A stretch of DNA of 21,443 nucleotides from the NCBI RefSeq assembly GCF_000808015.1, contig NZ_JWHR01000150.1, positions 1 to 21,443 of the forward strand. The letters run 5' to 3'. Below, in pieces: positions 7,863 to 15,808 of this stretch (positions are counted from its first letter, which is position 1; each line of letters begins with the position of its first letter). The translations under genes and the position numbers were made by a program. The stretch is from Terrisporobacter othiniensis. Its GTDB lineage: Bacteria > Bacillota > Clostridia > Peptostreptococcales > Peptostreptococcaceae. The notes beneath the pieces were generated by a model. The model was not told the DNA's origin. It was given only the letters and a program-made list of their open reading frames with translations, and did not search any database.

Positions 7863-8140
7863 CTAAGTTATGGAAGGTACTCATCCCTTATTTCTTTTAT
7901 TTAACTCATAGTCTCCATTTATCCAAAGTTCTTCCCATATAACCCATGAATTTTATAAGATTTCGTTGATGAACTATTGTAATTCCTTTTTCTCTTGAGT
8001 GTAGTTATTTATTGTTCTTAATGTTTTAAATTCATACTAATCATATTTTTCATACCTCCTATATTTATAATATTTGATATATAATATTAATTCTACCAAC
8101 TAACCTTAACATTGGTGTATATATTAGTGGCATTTAAATC
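7863..8140 (-). other. Gap with decayed coding sequence
   Basis: There is no intact gene. On the minus strand a good RBS (ATAGGAGGT) precedes an ATG near 8050, but the frame stops after 11 codons. Another frame nearby reads FKTLRTINNYTQEKKEL, then a stop, then WEELWINGDYELNKRNK, resembling a broken regulator or the lost start region of the glycosyltransferase neighbourhood. Several stops in all frames argue for decay. Confidence 0.35.
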
Positions 8141-8175
8141 AAAAAAGCATGTAATTGTTAAAACAGTTACATGCT
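8141..8175 (-). terminator. Terminator of the ftsZ transcript
   Basis: Arms 8146-8159 and 8162-8175 (a single mismatch read as a wobble pair on one strand, very short loop) are followed on the minus strand by U residues (8141-8145). It lies 34 bases after the FtsZ stop. Confidence 0.75.
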
Positions 8176-8208
8176 CTTACTTTCAGTTACTTATTAATAT
8201 GTATTTTA

Positions 8209-9165
8209 TTAAAAATCTGTAGCTATTACAGTTAGCATTATCTCGTCACCTAAATCTTCTCTTACAGAAGTACCAAATATAATATTTGCTTCTGGATCAC
8301 ATAATTCTGTTACTAAGTTTGATGCGTCGTTAACTTCAAATAATGTTAAATCTCCACCACTGGCAATATTAAGTAATATTCCTTTAGCACCTTGTATTGC
8401 AGTTTCAAGAAGAGGAGACTGTATTGCTTCTTTTGCAGCTTCTATAGCTCTATTTTCTCCCTTTGCTGTACCTATTCCTATGTATGCTAATCCTTTGTCC
8501 TTCATTATTGAACTAACATCGGCAAAGTCTAAGTTTATAAGCCCTGGCATTTTTATTAAGTCAGATATTGATTGTATACCTTGTTTTAATACATTATCTG
8601 CCATTGAGAACGCATCGATCATAGATGTATTTTGGCTTACTATTTGTAATAATTTATCATTTGGTACTGTAATTAATGTATCCACACTTTCACTAAGGTT
8701 TTTAATTCCTTCCTCAGCATTTTTCATTCTTACTCTACCTTCAAATCCAAAAGGCTTAGTTACAACACCTACTGTAAGTATTCCCATTTCTTTTGCTATT
8801 TGAGCAACTATTGGAGCGGCACCTGTTCCAGTACCTCCCCCCATACCTGCAGTTACAAATACTATATCTGTACCTTCAAGTTCTTTTATTATTTGTGCTC
8901 TACTTTCTTTAGCAGCATCTTTTCCTACTTCTGGTTTAGCTCCAGCACCTAATCCTCTAGTTAACTTTTCTCCTATTTGAATTTGATGTCCAGCCATTGA
9001 AGATAATAGAGCTTGTCTATCTGTGTTTACAGAAATAAATTCTATTCCCTTTACTCCTTCTTCAATCATTCTATTGACAGCATTGTTTCCTCCACCACCA
9101 ATACCCATAACTTTTATTACAACATCATCATTTTCAAGTTCTATGTCAATTCTATTATCACTCAT
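8209..9165 (-). CDS. ftsZ: FtsZ cell-division GTPase lacking the C-terminal linker and tail
   Basis: FtsZ is the bacterial tubulin that polymerises into the division ring. All core motifs are intact: [10 protein letters not shown] (residues 21-30), the T4 signature GGGTGTGAA (109-117), NTDRQAL (47-53) and the T7 loop NLDFADV (211-217) with the catalytic acids D213 and D216. The protein ends at ...[11 protein letters not shown], residue 318, the last strand of the globular domain. Usual FtsZ continues for 50-80 more residues with a flexible linker and a conserved C-terminal peptide that binds FtsA, SepF and ZapD-type partners. Two stops in a row (TAA TAA) end the frame, with no coding-like sequence after it. 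The RBS is AAGGGAAGAATA before the ATG. A possible -10 TATAAT lies at 9252-9257. No ftsA or other division gene is adjacent, so this may be a second copy rather than the housekeeping ftsZ. Confidence 0.93.
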   Translation of the reverse strand: MSDNRIDIELENDDVVIKVMGIGGGGNNAVNRMIEEGVKGIEFISVNTDRQALLSSMAGHQIQIGEKLTRGLGAGAKPEVGKDAAKESRAQIIKELEGTDIVFVTAGMGGGTGTGAAPIVAQIAKEMGILTVGVVTKPFGFEGRVRMKNAEEGIKNLSESVDTLITVPNDKLLQIVSQNTSMIDAFSMADNVLKQGIQSISDLIKMPGLINLDFADVSSIMKDKGLAYIGIGTAKGENRAIEAAKEAIQSPLLETAIQGAKGILLNIASGGDLTLFEVNDASNLVTELCDPEANIIFGTSVREDLGDEIMLTVIATDF

Positions 9166-9309
9166 TATTCTTCCCTTTCCATCTTTTCAATTACTTTCAG
9201 TAATAATTCATTGATTTTTTATAGTTACAATTTAATTATACTAAATATTTCATTATATTTATATCGCTTTTTTGTAAAAATATGATTTTTTTCCACATTC
9301 TATATAACT

Positions 9310-9400
9310 ATTGAGTAGGAGCTAAATAATTATTTTATTTAGCGTCCTCTCACACAACCATATGATCTTTTGTACACAGTGGTCGATTAAGTTTCATGCA
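9310..9400 (-). mobile_element. Relic of a group II intron 3' end (domains V/VI)
   Basis: On the minus strand the sequence reads GACCACTGTGTAC...CATATGGTTG (degenerate domain V), then GTGTGAGAGGACG, then a domain VI hairpin (GCTAAATAA/TTATTTAGC) and CTCCTACTCAAT. The GTGTGAGAGGACG plus CCTACTC pattern is typical of bacterial group II intron 3' ends, with the branch-point A in the CCTACTC strand and an AY 3' end near 9310. The domain V helix is imperfect, and no reverse transcriptase ORF or 5' part is present. It is a dead remnant upstream of ftsZ. Confidence 0.6.
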
Positions 9401-9577
9401 CTTTTAAATATCTCTTGGAGATACTCATATATCCTATTTCTTCTAGATTTTTGTAGGCTATCATTTATATTAATGTATTATTTTCCTATTTAATTGCATA
9501 ATTAATATTATGTTTATTAACTAAATACTTTTCAGTATGTATTCTAATTGTCAACTTTTCATTATATTATATTTAAA
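9401..9577. other. AT-rich gap, no gene seen
   Basis: Between the intron relic and the stop of the Cys-rich protein gene I see no intact gene, convincing terminator or promoter. On the minus strand a short run reading MSISKRYLKVHE leads into the intron relic and may be degraded intron-encoded sequence. Confidence 0.4.
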
Positions 9578-10702
9578 TTACTCATCTTCATATCTTCTAA
9601 TATTATCATTATTATGTTTTTCGTCACAATTATAATCGTGATGTTTGCAACAATTACACTCACATTCACACTCGCACTCATGCTCGCAGCAACTGTTATC
9701 ACTACATTCGTAGCATTCACACTCCTTAAGAGTAACTAACTGTTCATATATCACCTGTTCCAAATGTGTAATATTAATTATAGTTTTATTTACTTCATTA
9801 TTTATACATAATATTTTGTCTATGTCATTACAATCGGATAATACTTTCTGTATTTTTTCCCCTTCTGCATTCAAAATATGTGAAATTGATGCTTCTACTA
9901 ATGCAATTGACTGAACTATTTTATTATAAGCATTGTGTTTACAATTCTCTTCACAATCATCTTTAAGACAGCAATTATTTAATTTATGGTTACAGCTACA
10001 TGAATATAATTCTAAATTAATTTCATATACAAGTACTTCATATTTACTATCTTTATAATTTCTATTTTTCACAAGAATAAAAAATCTTACTTTCCTATTA
10101 TTTTCACGCATTTCAAATGCTATATTTACAATTAAATAATAATTAGGAAACTCAAATTCATTTATTAACTTAAAATATTCATCATAAATTAAAATTTTCT
10201 GTCTTCTATGTTTTCTAATAGTTAAAATATAACCTGGTAAAATTGATAATACGTCACATATCTCAAAACAATTAAAACACTGTCTCTTATTCACATTGTC
10301 ACATGTTTTATAAATTTTACCTATACAATTTGTACTTGACATCACTAAAGTATTATCTGTACAAGAATACGATATACTAGTTATTTTATCTTGGAAGCAT
10401 TCATCTAAAATTAATTTAAAAGACTCCACTTCTTTAAAACACATATCAAGTTTAAATATTCTATATCCATTTTTATATGCCACTGCCCAAAAACATTTTT
10501 CTTCACTATCATAACATATATCTATATATTCTCTACAGATTTCAAAACATTCTTCTTCTTCAAATTTATAATTATACTTAACAATATTTTGATTTCCATA
10601 TATAACTATATAAAAATTACATCCATCAAATAAAATATTCTTATAGTCAAAACAATTGTAGTCATCCAGATATATCTCTTCTATGAATTTTAATTTATTC
10701 AT
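9578..10702 (-). CDS. Propeller-like protein with shared spore-surface-type module and Cys/His-rich tail
   Basis: This is a 374-residue protein starting at 10702, where GGAGGG is 7 bases upstream; an ATG at 10717 overlaps the RBS and is unlikely. Residues 1-250 contain repeated strand units with DGC, YDS and CFW motifs (NILFDGCNFYIVIYGNQNIV; ICYDSEEKCFWAVAYKNGY), resembling a beta-propeller-like fold common in clostridial surface proteins. Residues about 259-327 (NKIVQSIALVEASISHILNA onward) are the module shared with the next two proteins. The last 50 residues hold 12 Cys (CEHECECECECNCC) and several His, suiting disulphide cross-linking or metal binding. There is no signal peptide or membrane segment. 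It is divergent from the 105-residue module gene. A spore coat or exosporium protein is my inference. Confidence 0.85.
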   Translation of the reverse strand: MNKLKFIEEIYLDDYNCFDYKNILFDGCNFYIVIYGNQNIVKYNYKFEEEECFEICREYIDICYDSEEKCFWAVAYKNGYRIFKLDMCFKEVESFKLILDECFQDKITSISYSCTDNTLVMSSTNCIGKIYKTCDNVNKRQCFNCFEICDVLSILPGYILTIRKHRRQKILIYDEYFKLINEFEFPNYYLIVNIAFEMRENNRKVRFFILVKNRNYKDSKYEVLVYEINLELYSCSCNHKLNNCCLKDDCEENCKHNAYNKIVQSIALVEASISHILNAEGEKIQKVLSDCNDIDKILCINNEVNKTIINITHLEQVIYEQLVTLKECECYECSDNSCCEHECECECECNCCKHHDYNCDEKHNNDNIRRYEDE

Positions 10703-10749
10703 CTTATATCCCTCCATCCTAGTTAAAGAGTTTGTAACATTTTTACTCT

Positions 10750-10828
10750 ACTTATATATAATATGAATATAAGATATTTTATGATACTTATATATAATAT
10801 GAATATAAGATATTTTATGATACTTATA
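10750..10828. repeat. 36-bp tandem direct repeat in the divergent promoter region
   Basis: Two perfect 36-bp copies (10750-10785, 10786-10821) and a 7-base start of a third (10822-10828) lie between the divergent starts at 10702 and 10855. Each copy carries, on the minus strand, CATAAAATA, which fits the sigma-K -10 pattern CATAnnnTA (10777-10785 and 10813-10821). No clear -35 was found, so the promoter idea is tentative. The repeat itself is certain. Confidence 0.9.
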
Positions 10829-10854
10829 AATTTCAATAAATGGAGGAAATACTA

Positions 10855-11172
10855 ATGTCAATGCCTGCAATTCAAGCTACACCTATTACTAGAGAGGTTG
10901 CCATTTCTAACATAATTCAATCAGTTGCTTTAGAGCAAACTGCTATATCTCATATTTTAAATGCAGAAGGTGAAAAAATACAAAAAATTGTTGCTAATGG
11001 TACTGTTAATGACATGTTATTAGTTAATGAATCTGTTAAATCAATGGTTAAATCCATATCTAACCTTGAAATGATCCTTTCTGCTAAGTTGGATCTTTTC
11101 TCTGATTGTGTATGCCCAGGACCAGGAACTTCACAACTATGCCTAGGATCTACACAAGAAGATGATGTATAA
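10855..11172 (+). CDS. Small protein consisting mainly of the shared helical module
   Basis: This is a 105-residue protein. The ATG at 10855 is preceded by TGGAGGAAATACTA; the ATG at 10840 belongs to the RBS. Residues 17-85 are the module (ISNIIQSVALEQTAISHILN, then AEGEKIQKIVANGT, then a second helix pair with SISNLEMILSAKLDLF). It is predicted to be all-helical, probably an antiparallel helical hairpin or oligomerising bundle. AISHILNAEGEKIQK is nearly identical to the minus-strand neighbour. A short Cys/Gly/Pro tail (CVCPGPG...CLG) follows. There is no signal peptide. Similar modules close collagen-like and DUF11 surface proteins of spore formers, as far as I recall, which supports a spore-surface assembly role. 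That role is inference. Confidence 0.85.
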   Translation: MSMPAIQATPITREVAISNIIQSVALEQTAISHILNAEGEKIQKIVANGTVNDMLLVNESVKSMVKSISNLEMILSAKLDLFSDCVCPGPGTSQLCLGSTQEDDV

Positions 11173-11238
11173 TATAACAATAAAATAAACTGCTGTCTAA
11201 AATGTATACAGTTTTATAAAAGTACTATATAAGCAACC

Positions 11239-11274
11239 ATATGACACCTGTATTTTATAGGTGTCATATTTTTT
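11239..11274 (+). terminator. Rho-independent terminator after the 105-residue gene
   Basis: An 11-bp perfect stem (11239-11249 with 11259-11269) has a 9-base loop and a T-run through 11274. It separates the small module gene from the large surface protein, so the latter needs its own promoter. Confidence 0.85.
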
Positions 11275-11304
11275 ATAAATTTACTCACTTTCGACTAAAA
11301 AAAA

Positions 11305-11338
11305 CATACAATGTATTGATACCTAATAAAGTATCAAT
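11305..11338 (+). promoter_or_regulatory. Candidate sporulation -10 and leader hairpin of the large surface protein
   Basis: CATACAAT at 11305-11312 matches the sigma-E -10 consensus (CATACAnT), but no good -35 was found 14-15 bases upstream. It is directly followed by an 8-bp inverted repeat (11315-11322 with 11331-11338) just before the RBS at about 11348, which could fold in the leader RNA. Confidence 0.35.
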
Positions 11339-11360
11339 TTATTAAATGGAGGTTAAAAAT

Positions 11361-14300
11361 ATGCCACAAATCACAAAAAGTGTTAATAAAACCCGAGTTC
11401 ATGGCGATGAAACCTTTATATATACTTTTAATGTCTCTTATAGTGGACTTACAGAACCAACTGTTCAAGGAAAATTAACTGATTTTTTCCCAACTAAGAT
11501 TATACCTACTCTTCCACAAGCTTCTGGGTATATAAAAAACATTACTCAAGCTCCAGTTGCGGGAGGCACATTAGTAACTTTTGATTTTGGAGAAATCCCT
11601 ACTGGTACGTCTATATCATTTCAAGCAGCTTGTAAATTTGGTCCAGGTAGAGTTAATAATGATAGCTTTACAAATTCAGCTGACTTATATGCAGATAATG
11701 TTATAGTTAATACTGGAGTTGCCCAAACTGTAACTTTAACATTAACCGAGGATTTTAGATTAAATAAGTCAGTTCAGGGTAGTAGCTTAGTTAGACCTGG
11801 AGATATAGTTACTTTTAGTTTGTATATATTGAACTACGGTGATTCTGGAGCTGAAATATCAGATGTTGTAATCACAGATACTTTGCCTAATGGTTTAACA
11901 CCGGATTTATCTTTTATACCAATAGGTAATGACGCTTCAGAATTAGGATATAATGATCCAACATATAATGGAAGAACTGGTTCTTGGAACGATAGAACTC
12001 TAACATTTACACTACCTAGCTTCAAAGGCAATGGATACTCAATAACATTCAAAGCAATTGTAGATATGGATGTTGTTCCAGGTAAAGAAATTATAAATAC
12101 TGCGAACTGGAAAGTTAATAGCATAGTAAGAGATGGCGAATCTGTAAAATTAAGAGTATTTAATCAGAGTGATATATTTGCTTTTGAAAAAGATGCTACA
12201 CGTACAGGAACTGTAGGTACGCCTATAACTTACGGACTAGTAAATACAAATCAAGATAACAAAGCTCATACAAATTATCAAATTATTGATACTTTGCCTG
12301 AAGAGGTAGATATTACAAAATTAAGATTTCAATCAAATTCTATTGGATTACCGTCTTATAGTATATTTATCTCATTATCTAGCAGCCCAGATACTTTTAT
12401 ATCTATTCTTAAAAACTCAAGCGATAATACTGATTTAATAGACTTAACACCTTTTATTACAGCTGGAACTAATGTAAGTAAGATTAAAATAACAGCACCT
12501 ACTTTAAATAATGTAAGTTCATCACATACATTACAATTATATGGAGTAATAAATAAGAAAGCACAAAGTAAATTAGGCCAAACTATTATTAATACTGCTA
12601 TAGCTTCAGCAGATGGTATAACTGAGAGTACATCCGCTGGAACTGTTCTAAACGGAGCATCGGATTTACAAGTAAGTAAAGGCATTATACCTGATCAACC
12701 TGCTTATGCTCCTCTAGATGAATTTGAGTATGTTTTAATATCTGAACCTTTAAATACCATTACTATAAATCCAATATTTGCAGACTTACTACCAACTGAT
12801 GTTTTCTATGTACCTGATAGTGAATATTTTATATATCAAGATGGTATAACTGGAATAACCTATGATTCAAGAAATCCTGGTTTCCCAGTCCCTTTGCCTA
12901 CTAAAGAAGTACTAGAAAATTATAAAAATACTGGTCGTACTTTACTAAGATGGTCTTTTGATAATTTCACAATTGCACTTGACACTAATTTGCAAGTATA
13001 CTTCAAAGCATTTATAAAAATTACTTCAAACAATACTATTGTAAACAATGCTTATGTAGGTAATCCAGGAGATGATGTTTTTTTTGTATATAATGCAATT
13101 GAAGATACTAACGACTACGATGGTGATGGTATCACAGACGAATTCATATCAAGTTCTAGCACTACAAGTTTAGTTTTATTATCCTCAGAATTTGTTATAA
13201 AGAAATTAGTAAAAGGAGATTTAGATTTAGATTATAGTAGTTTAGGAAATGTCACACCTGGTGGAAATATAGATTATCAATATTATATAACAAATAACCA
13301 AGATGTAAATTTAAAAGATATACAACTTGTTGATATATTGCCATATGTAGGAGATACAGGGCTTATTTTAACAAGTACCCCTAGAGGTTCACAATTTGAA
13401 GTCTATCCAACTGCTATAGTCACAGCTGAAATAATTAATGTATTAGGAGAATCGGTTGAATCAAATCCTGAAATTTCTATTGAGTACTCAACTAGTAACA
13501 ATCCAATAAGATTTGATCAAAAAGGCAATCAGATTGGCACAGGTACTTGGAGTATAGTTCCTCCAACAGATTTTACTACAATAAGAGCAGTAAAAGTAAC
13601 TACCAAATCTAATGTATTATTAAAACCTTACGAGAGATTAATAGTTCATATACAAGCTAAAGCACCCGTTGATGTGCCAGTCAATAAAATAGCATATAAC
13701 TCTTTTGCTGTAAAAGCTAACCAAGTAAAATCAGATGGTTCCACAGAACCACTACTTCCAACTGAACCTAACAAAGTTGGAGTACAAACATTACACCATT
13801 CTAAGTCTAGTATAGGAGGTTTTGTTTGGGAGGATCTAAATGGTAATGGAATATATGATGAATATGAGCCTGGTGTAAATGGCATTACAGTGGAACTATA
13901 TGATTATTCTATTAAATTAATAAGCTCGACAGTTACTTCTAATAATTATAATGGTAAACCTGGATACTATTTATTTACTAACTTAAATGCAGGTAAGTAC
14001 TATGTTAAGTTTAGACCTTATGGAGATTATAAATTAACTATTCAACAAGCAAGTTCATTAGACGGAAGTAAACCTAATAAAACTACAGGGCTAACAGATA
14101 TTATATATCTTGGCTCAAATGAATCTAAATTAGATATAGATGCTGGTGTTTTCACTATATTATGTCCTCCTCCAACAATAAATGCAAGTAATAAGTGTAT
14201 TCGTGTGGGAGATCCATTCAATCCTCTAGATGGTGTTAGCGCTACAGATTGTAGAGGTAATCAACTAACAGCAACTGTAGTATCAAATAATGTAAACAAT

Positions 14301-14669
14301 CAAGTTCCTGGAACTTATACTGTAATCTATAGCGCTACAGATTGTTATGGAAGAAAAACTACTAAAACTATCTATGTAAAAGTTTGTCCAACCGGACCAT
14401 ATGAACTATCTATTTCAAATCTAATCCAGTCAGTAGCTCTTGAGCAAGCAGGTATTAGAAATATATTAAATGCTGAAAGTTTAAAACTTCGAAAAATAGT
14501 AGCAAATGGTACTGCAGAGCAAATGCTATGTGCTCAAGAATCTGTTAATGATATGATAAAAACATTAACTAATTTAGAATTAGTACTTCTTAATAAAGTA
14601 GATATTTTCTCTTGTCAGTTGTGTGATGATTGTTGTGCAGAAGATGGAGATTGTCCTAGCTACAAATAA
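11361..14669 (+). CDS. Large DUF11/SdrD-B/Ig multi-domain surface protein with C-terminal shared module
   Basis: This is a 1102-residue protein starting at 11361, with GGAGG 8 bases upstream. The N-terminal part (1-815) consists of about five DUF11-type Ig-like repeats (ITDTLPNGLTP, IDTLPEEVDI, LVDILPYVGDT signatures, each with ...G..I.NTA strands). A Ca-binding-like DYDGDGITDE lies near residue 585. An SdrD B-like domain (815-930) begins GGFVWEDLNGNGIYDEYEPG. An Ig-like DUF5011/HYR-type domain (about 935-1010) has paired CRG/CYG cysteines. The shared helical module covers about 1016-1085, and a Cys-rich tail (CQLCDDCCAEDGDC) ends the protein. There is no signal peptide, transmembrane helix or LPXTG motif, unlike true Sdr adhesins. 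A spore-surface protein deposited from the mother cell, anchored by the C-terminal module, is the best inference. Two hairpins follow the stop. Confidence 0.9.
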   Translation: MPQITKSVNKTRVHGDETFIYTFNVSYSGLTEPTVQGKLTDFFPTKIIPTLPQASGYIKNITQAPVAGGTLVTFDFGEIPTGTSISFQAACKFGPGRVNNDSFTNSADLYADNVIVNTGVAQTVTLTLTEDFRLNKSVQGSSLVRPGDIVTFSLYILNYGDSGAEISDVVITDTLPNGLTPDLSFIPIGNDASELGYNDPTYNGRTGSWNDRTLTFTLPSFKGNGYSITFKAIVDMDVVPGKEIINTANWKVNSIVRDGESVKLRVFNQSDIFAFEKDATRTGTVGTPITYGLVNTNQDNKAHTNYQIIDTLPEEVDITKLRFQSNSIGLPSYSIFISLSSSPDTFISILKNSSDNTDLIDLTPFITAGTNVSKIKITAPTLNNVSSSHTLQLYGVINKKAQSKLGQTIINTAIASADGITESTSAGTVLNGASDLQVSKGIIPDQPAYAPLDEFEYVLISEPLNTITINPIFADLLPTDVFYVPDSEYFIYQDGITGITYDSRNPGFPVPLPTKEVLENYKNTGRTLLRWSFDNFTIALDTNLQVYFKAFIKITSNNTIVNNAYVGNPGDDVFFVYNAIEDTNDYDGDGITDEFISSSSTTSLVLLSSEFVIKKLVKGDLDLDYSSLGNVTPGGNIDYQYYITNNQDVNLKDIQLVDILPYVGDTGLILTSTPRGSQFEVYPTAIVTAEIINVLGESVESNPEISIEYSTSNNPIRFDQKGNQIGTGTWSIVPPTDFTTIRAVKVTTKSNVLLKPYERLIVHIQAKAPVDVPVNKIAYNSFAVKANQVKSDGSTEPLLPTEPNKVGVQTLHHSKSSIGGFVWEDLNGNGIYDEYEPGVNGITVELYDYSIKLISSTVTSNNYNGKPGYYLFTNLNAGKYYVKFRPYGDYKLTIQQASSLDGSKPNKTTGLTDIIYLGSNESKLDIDAGVFTILCPPPTINASNKCIRVGDPFNPLDGVSATDCRGNQLTATVVSNNVNNQVPGTYTVIYSATDCYGRKTTKTIYVKVCPTGPYELSISNLIQSVALEQAGIRNILNAESLKLRKIVANGTAEQMLCAQESVNDMIKTLTNLELVLLNKVDIFSCQLCDDCCAEDGDCPSYK

Positions 14670-14686
14670 CTATTAGTTAAACTTTA

Positions 14687-14759
14687 CACTGGAATGTTTT
14701 CATTCCAGTGCTTCATATAATGATTAAAATAGATGTGGTACTTAATACCACATCTATTT
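14687..14759 (+). terminator. Two tandem terminator-like hairpins after the large surface protein
   Basis: The first hairpin (14687-14696 with 14701-14710, TTTT loop) has a weak tail. The second is a 14-bp perfect stem (14727-14740 with 14746-14759) followed by a T-rich stretch. Together they should end the transcript. Between them and the next gene (about 210 bases) no other gene is seen. Confidence 0.65.
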
Positions 14760-14970
14760 ATTGTTATCAGATTACATTGAATTTATATATTTGCTATTAT
14801 TTTGTAATATATTTTCATTTAATTTTACACTTTACCTTAAGATAAAAGTCAACTACACTTTATTTGTTATAATTTTTAAATGACTAAACTGTAATATGAA
14901 GTTTACACTATTATGATTATAATATAGATATCATTAATGGTAATACTAAAATATTAAGAGGTGTAATTAT

Positions 14971-15702
14971 ATGAAAAATAATAAAGAAAATTTAAATAAT
15001 ATAGATAAATCGCAGCAAAAAAATAAAAAAATACCTCCTTGGGAAAGGCCTTTATTTCTAATGATTGTAACCTTTATTGGCGGATATATGAATGCATATA
15101 CATACATTACAAGAGATGGTATTTTAGCTAATATGCACACTGCTAATATGTCTATCTTTGAAATTAGTCTTGCATTGGCTCACTGGCAAAGAGCTCTAAA
15201 TCATTTTATTCCCATACTTGCGTGCATTTTGGGAGCTGCATTTAGTGAGTATATTAAATTCTTGATTATAAAAAAGAAATATAGAGGTGATTGGAGAAAA
15301 ATGGCACTTATTTTAGAATCAATGGCACTTTTTTTCATTGGATTATTACCTAAGTCTGTACCAGATCTTATAGTTACTAATCTTGTTTCTTTTTTCATGG
15401 GATATTTATTGTGTTTGTTTAGAAACTGCTTTGGCATTGCCTATAATACAACTATCTGCACAGGAAACCTTCGAACTGTTGGACAACTATTATATGGTGC
15501 TTTAGATGAAAGAAATAAAGACTCTATCATAAAGTTTCTTACTTTTACAGTACTTACTTTTTCTTTTGCAGTGGGGGCCATCCCTGGAACTCTAATCTCC
15601 CTTATTGTAAGTACTAAAGCTGTATGGGTGTGCAGCTTTATATTATTATCACAAGTGTTTTGGATATATAGATATGAATTGTATAATAAATCTAATAAAT
15701 AA
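14971..15702 (+). CDS. DUF1275 (YoaK-type) family membrane protein
   Basis: This 243-residue integral membrane protein has about six hydrophobic segments (roughly 28-45, 78-97, 112-128, 133-152, 186-206, 212-230). The family hallmarks are present: FIGGYMNAYTYITRDGILANMHTANM near the start, and a second-half CTGNLRTVG segment following FRNCFGIAYNT. The N-terminal 22 residues are polar and Lys/Asn-rich and lie in the cytoplasm. In family members the first segment usually has TGN; here it is TAN. The family is thought to be a small-molecule transporter, but the substrate is not known. The RBS AAGAGGTG is 8 bases before the ATG. It appears to be a single gene, closed by a shared terminator. Confidence 0.88.
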   Translation: MKNNKENLNNIDKSQQKNKKIPPWERPLFLMIVTFIGGYMNAYTYITRDGILANMHTANMSIFEISLALAHWQRALNHFIPILACILGAAFSEYIKFLIIKKKYRGDWRKMALILESMALFFIGLLPKSVPDLIVTNLVSFFMGYLLCLFRNCFGIAYNTTICTGNLRTVGQLLYGALDERNKDSIIKFLTFTVLTFSFAVGAIPGTLISLIVSTKAVWVCSFILLSQVFWIYRYELYNKSNK

Positions 15703-15732
15703 TCATTTTTTTTAACTCATTAACTATAAAAA

Positions 15733-15755
15733 GCTACTGATTTGAAATCAGTAGC
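15733..15755. terminator. Shared terminator of the DUF1275 and CPBP genes
   Basis: A 10-bp perfect stem (15733-15742 with 15746-15755) lies between convergent genes. The minus-strand tail is CTTTTTAT and the plus-strand tail CTTTCAT, so it should work best for the minus-strand operon. Confidence 0.75.
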
Positions 15756-15808
15756 CTTTCATAATCATAAACAATTATGTTTCTTCATTTTATTTTTCCC
15801 TATTAACA

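Noticed and set aside
9013..9285. Plus-strand frames of 63 and 90 codons over the ftsZ start
   Set aside because: They lie antisense to the strongly conserved FtsZ N-terminus and have low-complexity Ser/Ile/Tyr composition.
9548..9739. Plus-strand frame of 63 codons rich in Thr, Ile, Ala and Phe
   Set aside because: It is the reverse complement of the Cys/Glu-rich tail of the minus-strand gene; no RBS.
10750..10828. CRISPR array
   Set aside because: The 36-bp units are directly abutting without spacers, only two copies exist, and no cas genes are near.
10950..11180. Minus-strand frame of 76 codons
   Set aside because: Shadow of the 105-residue module gene, which has a good RBS and homologous neighbours.
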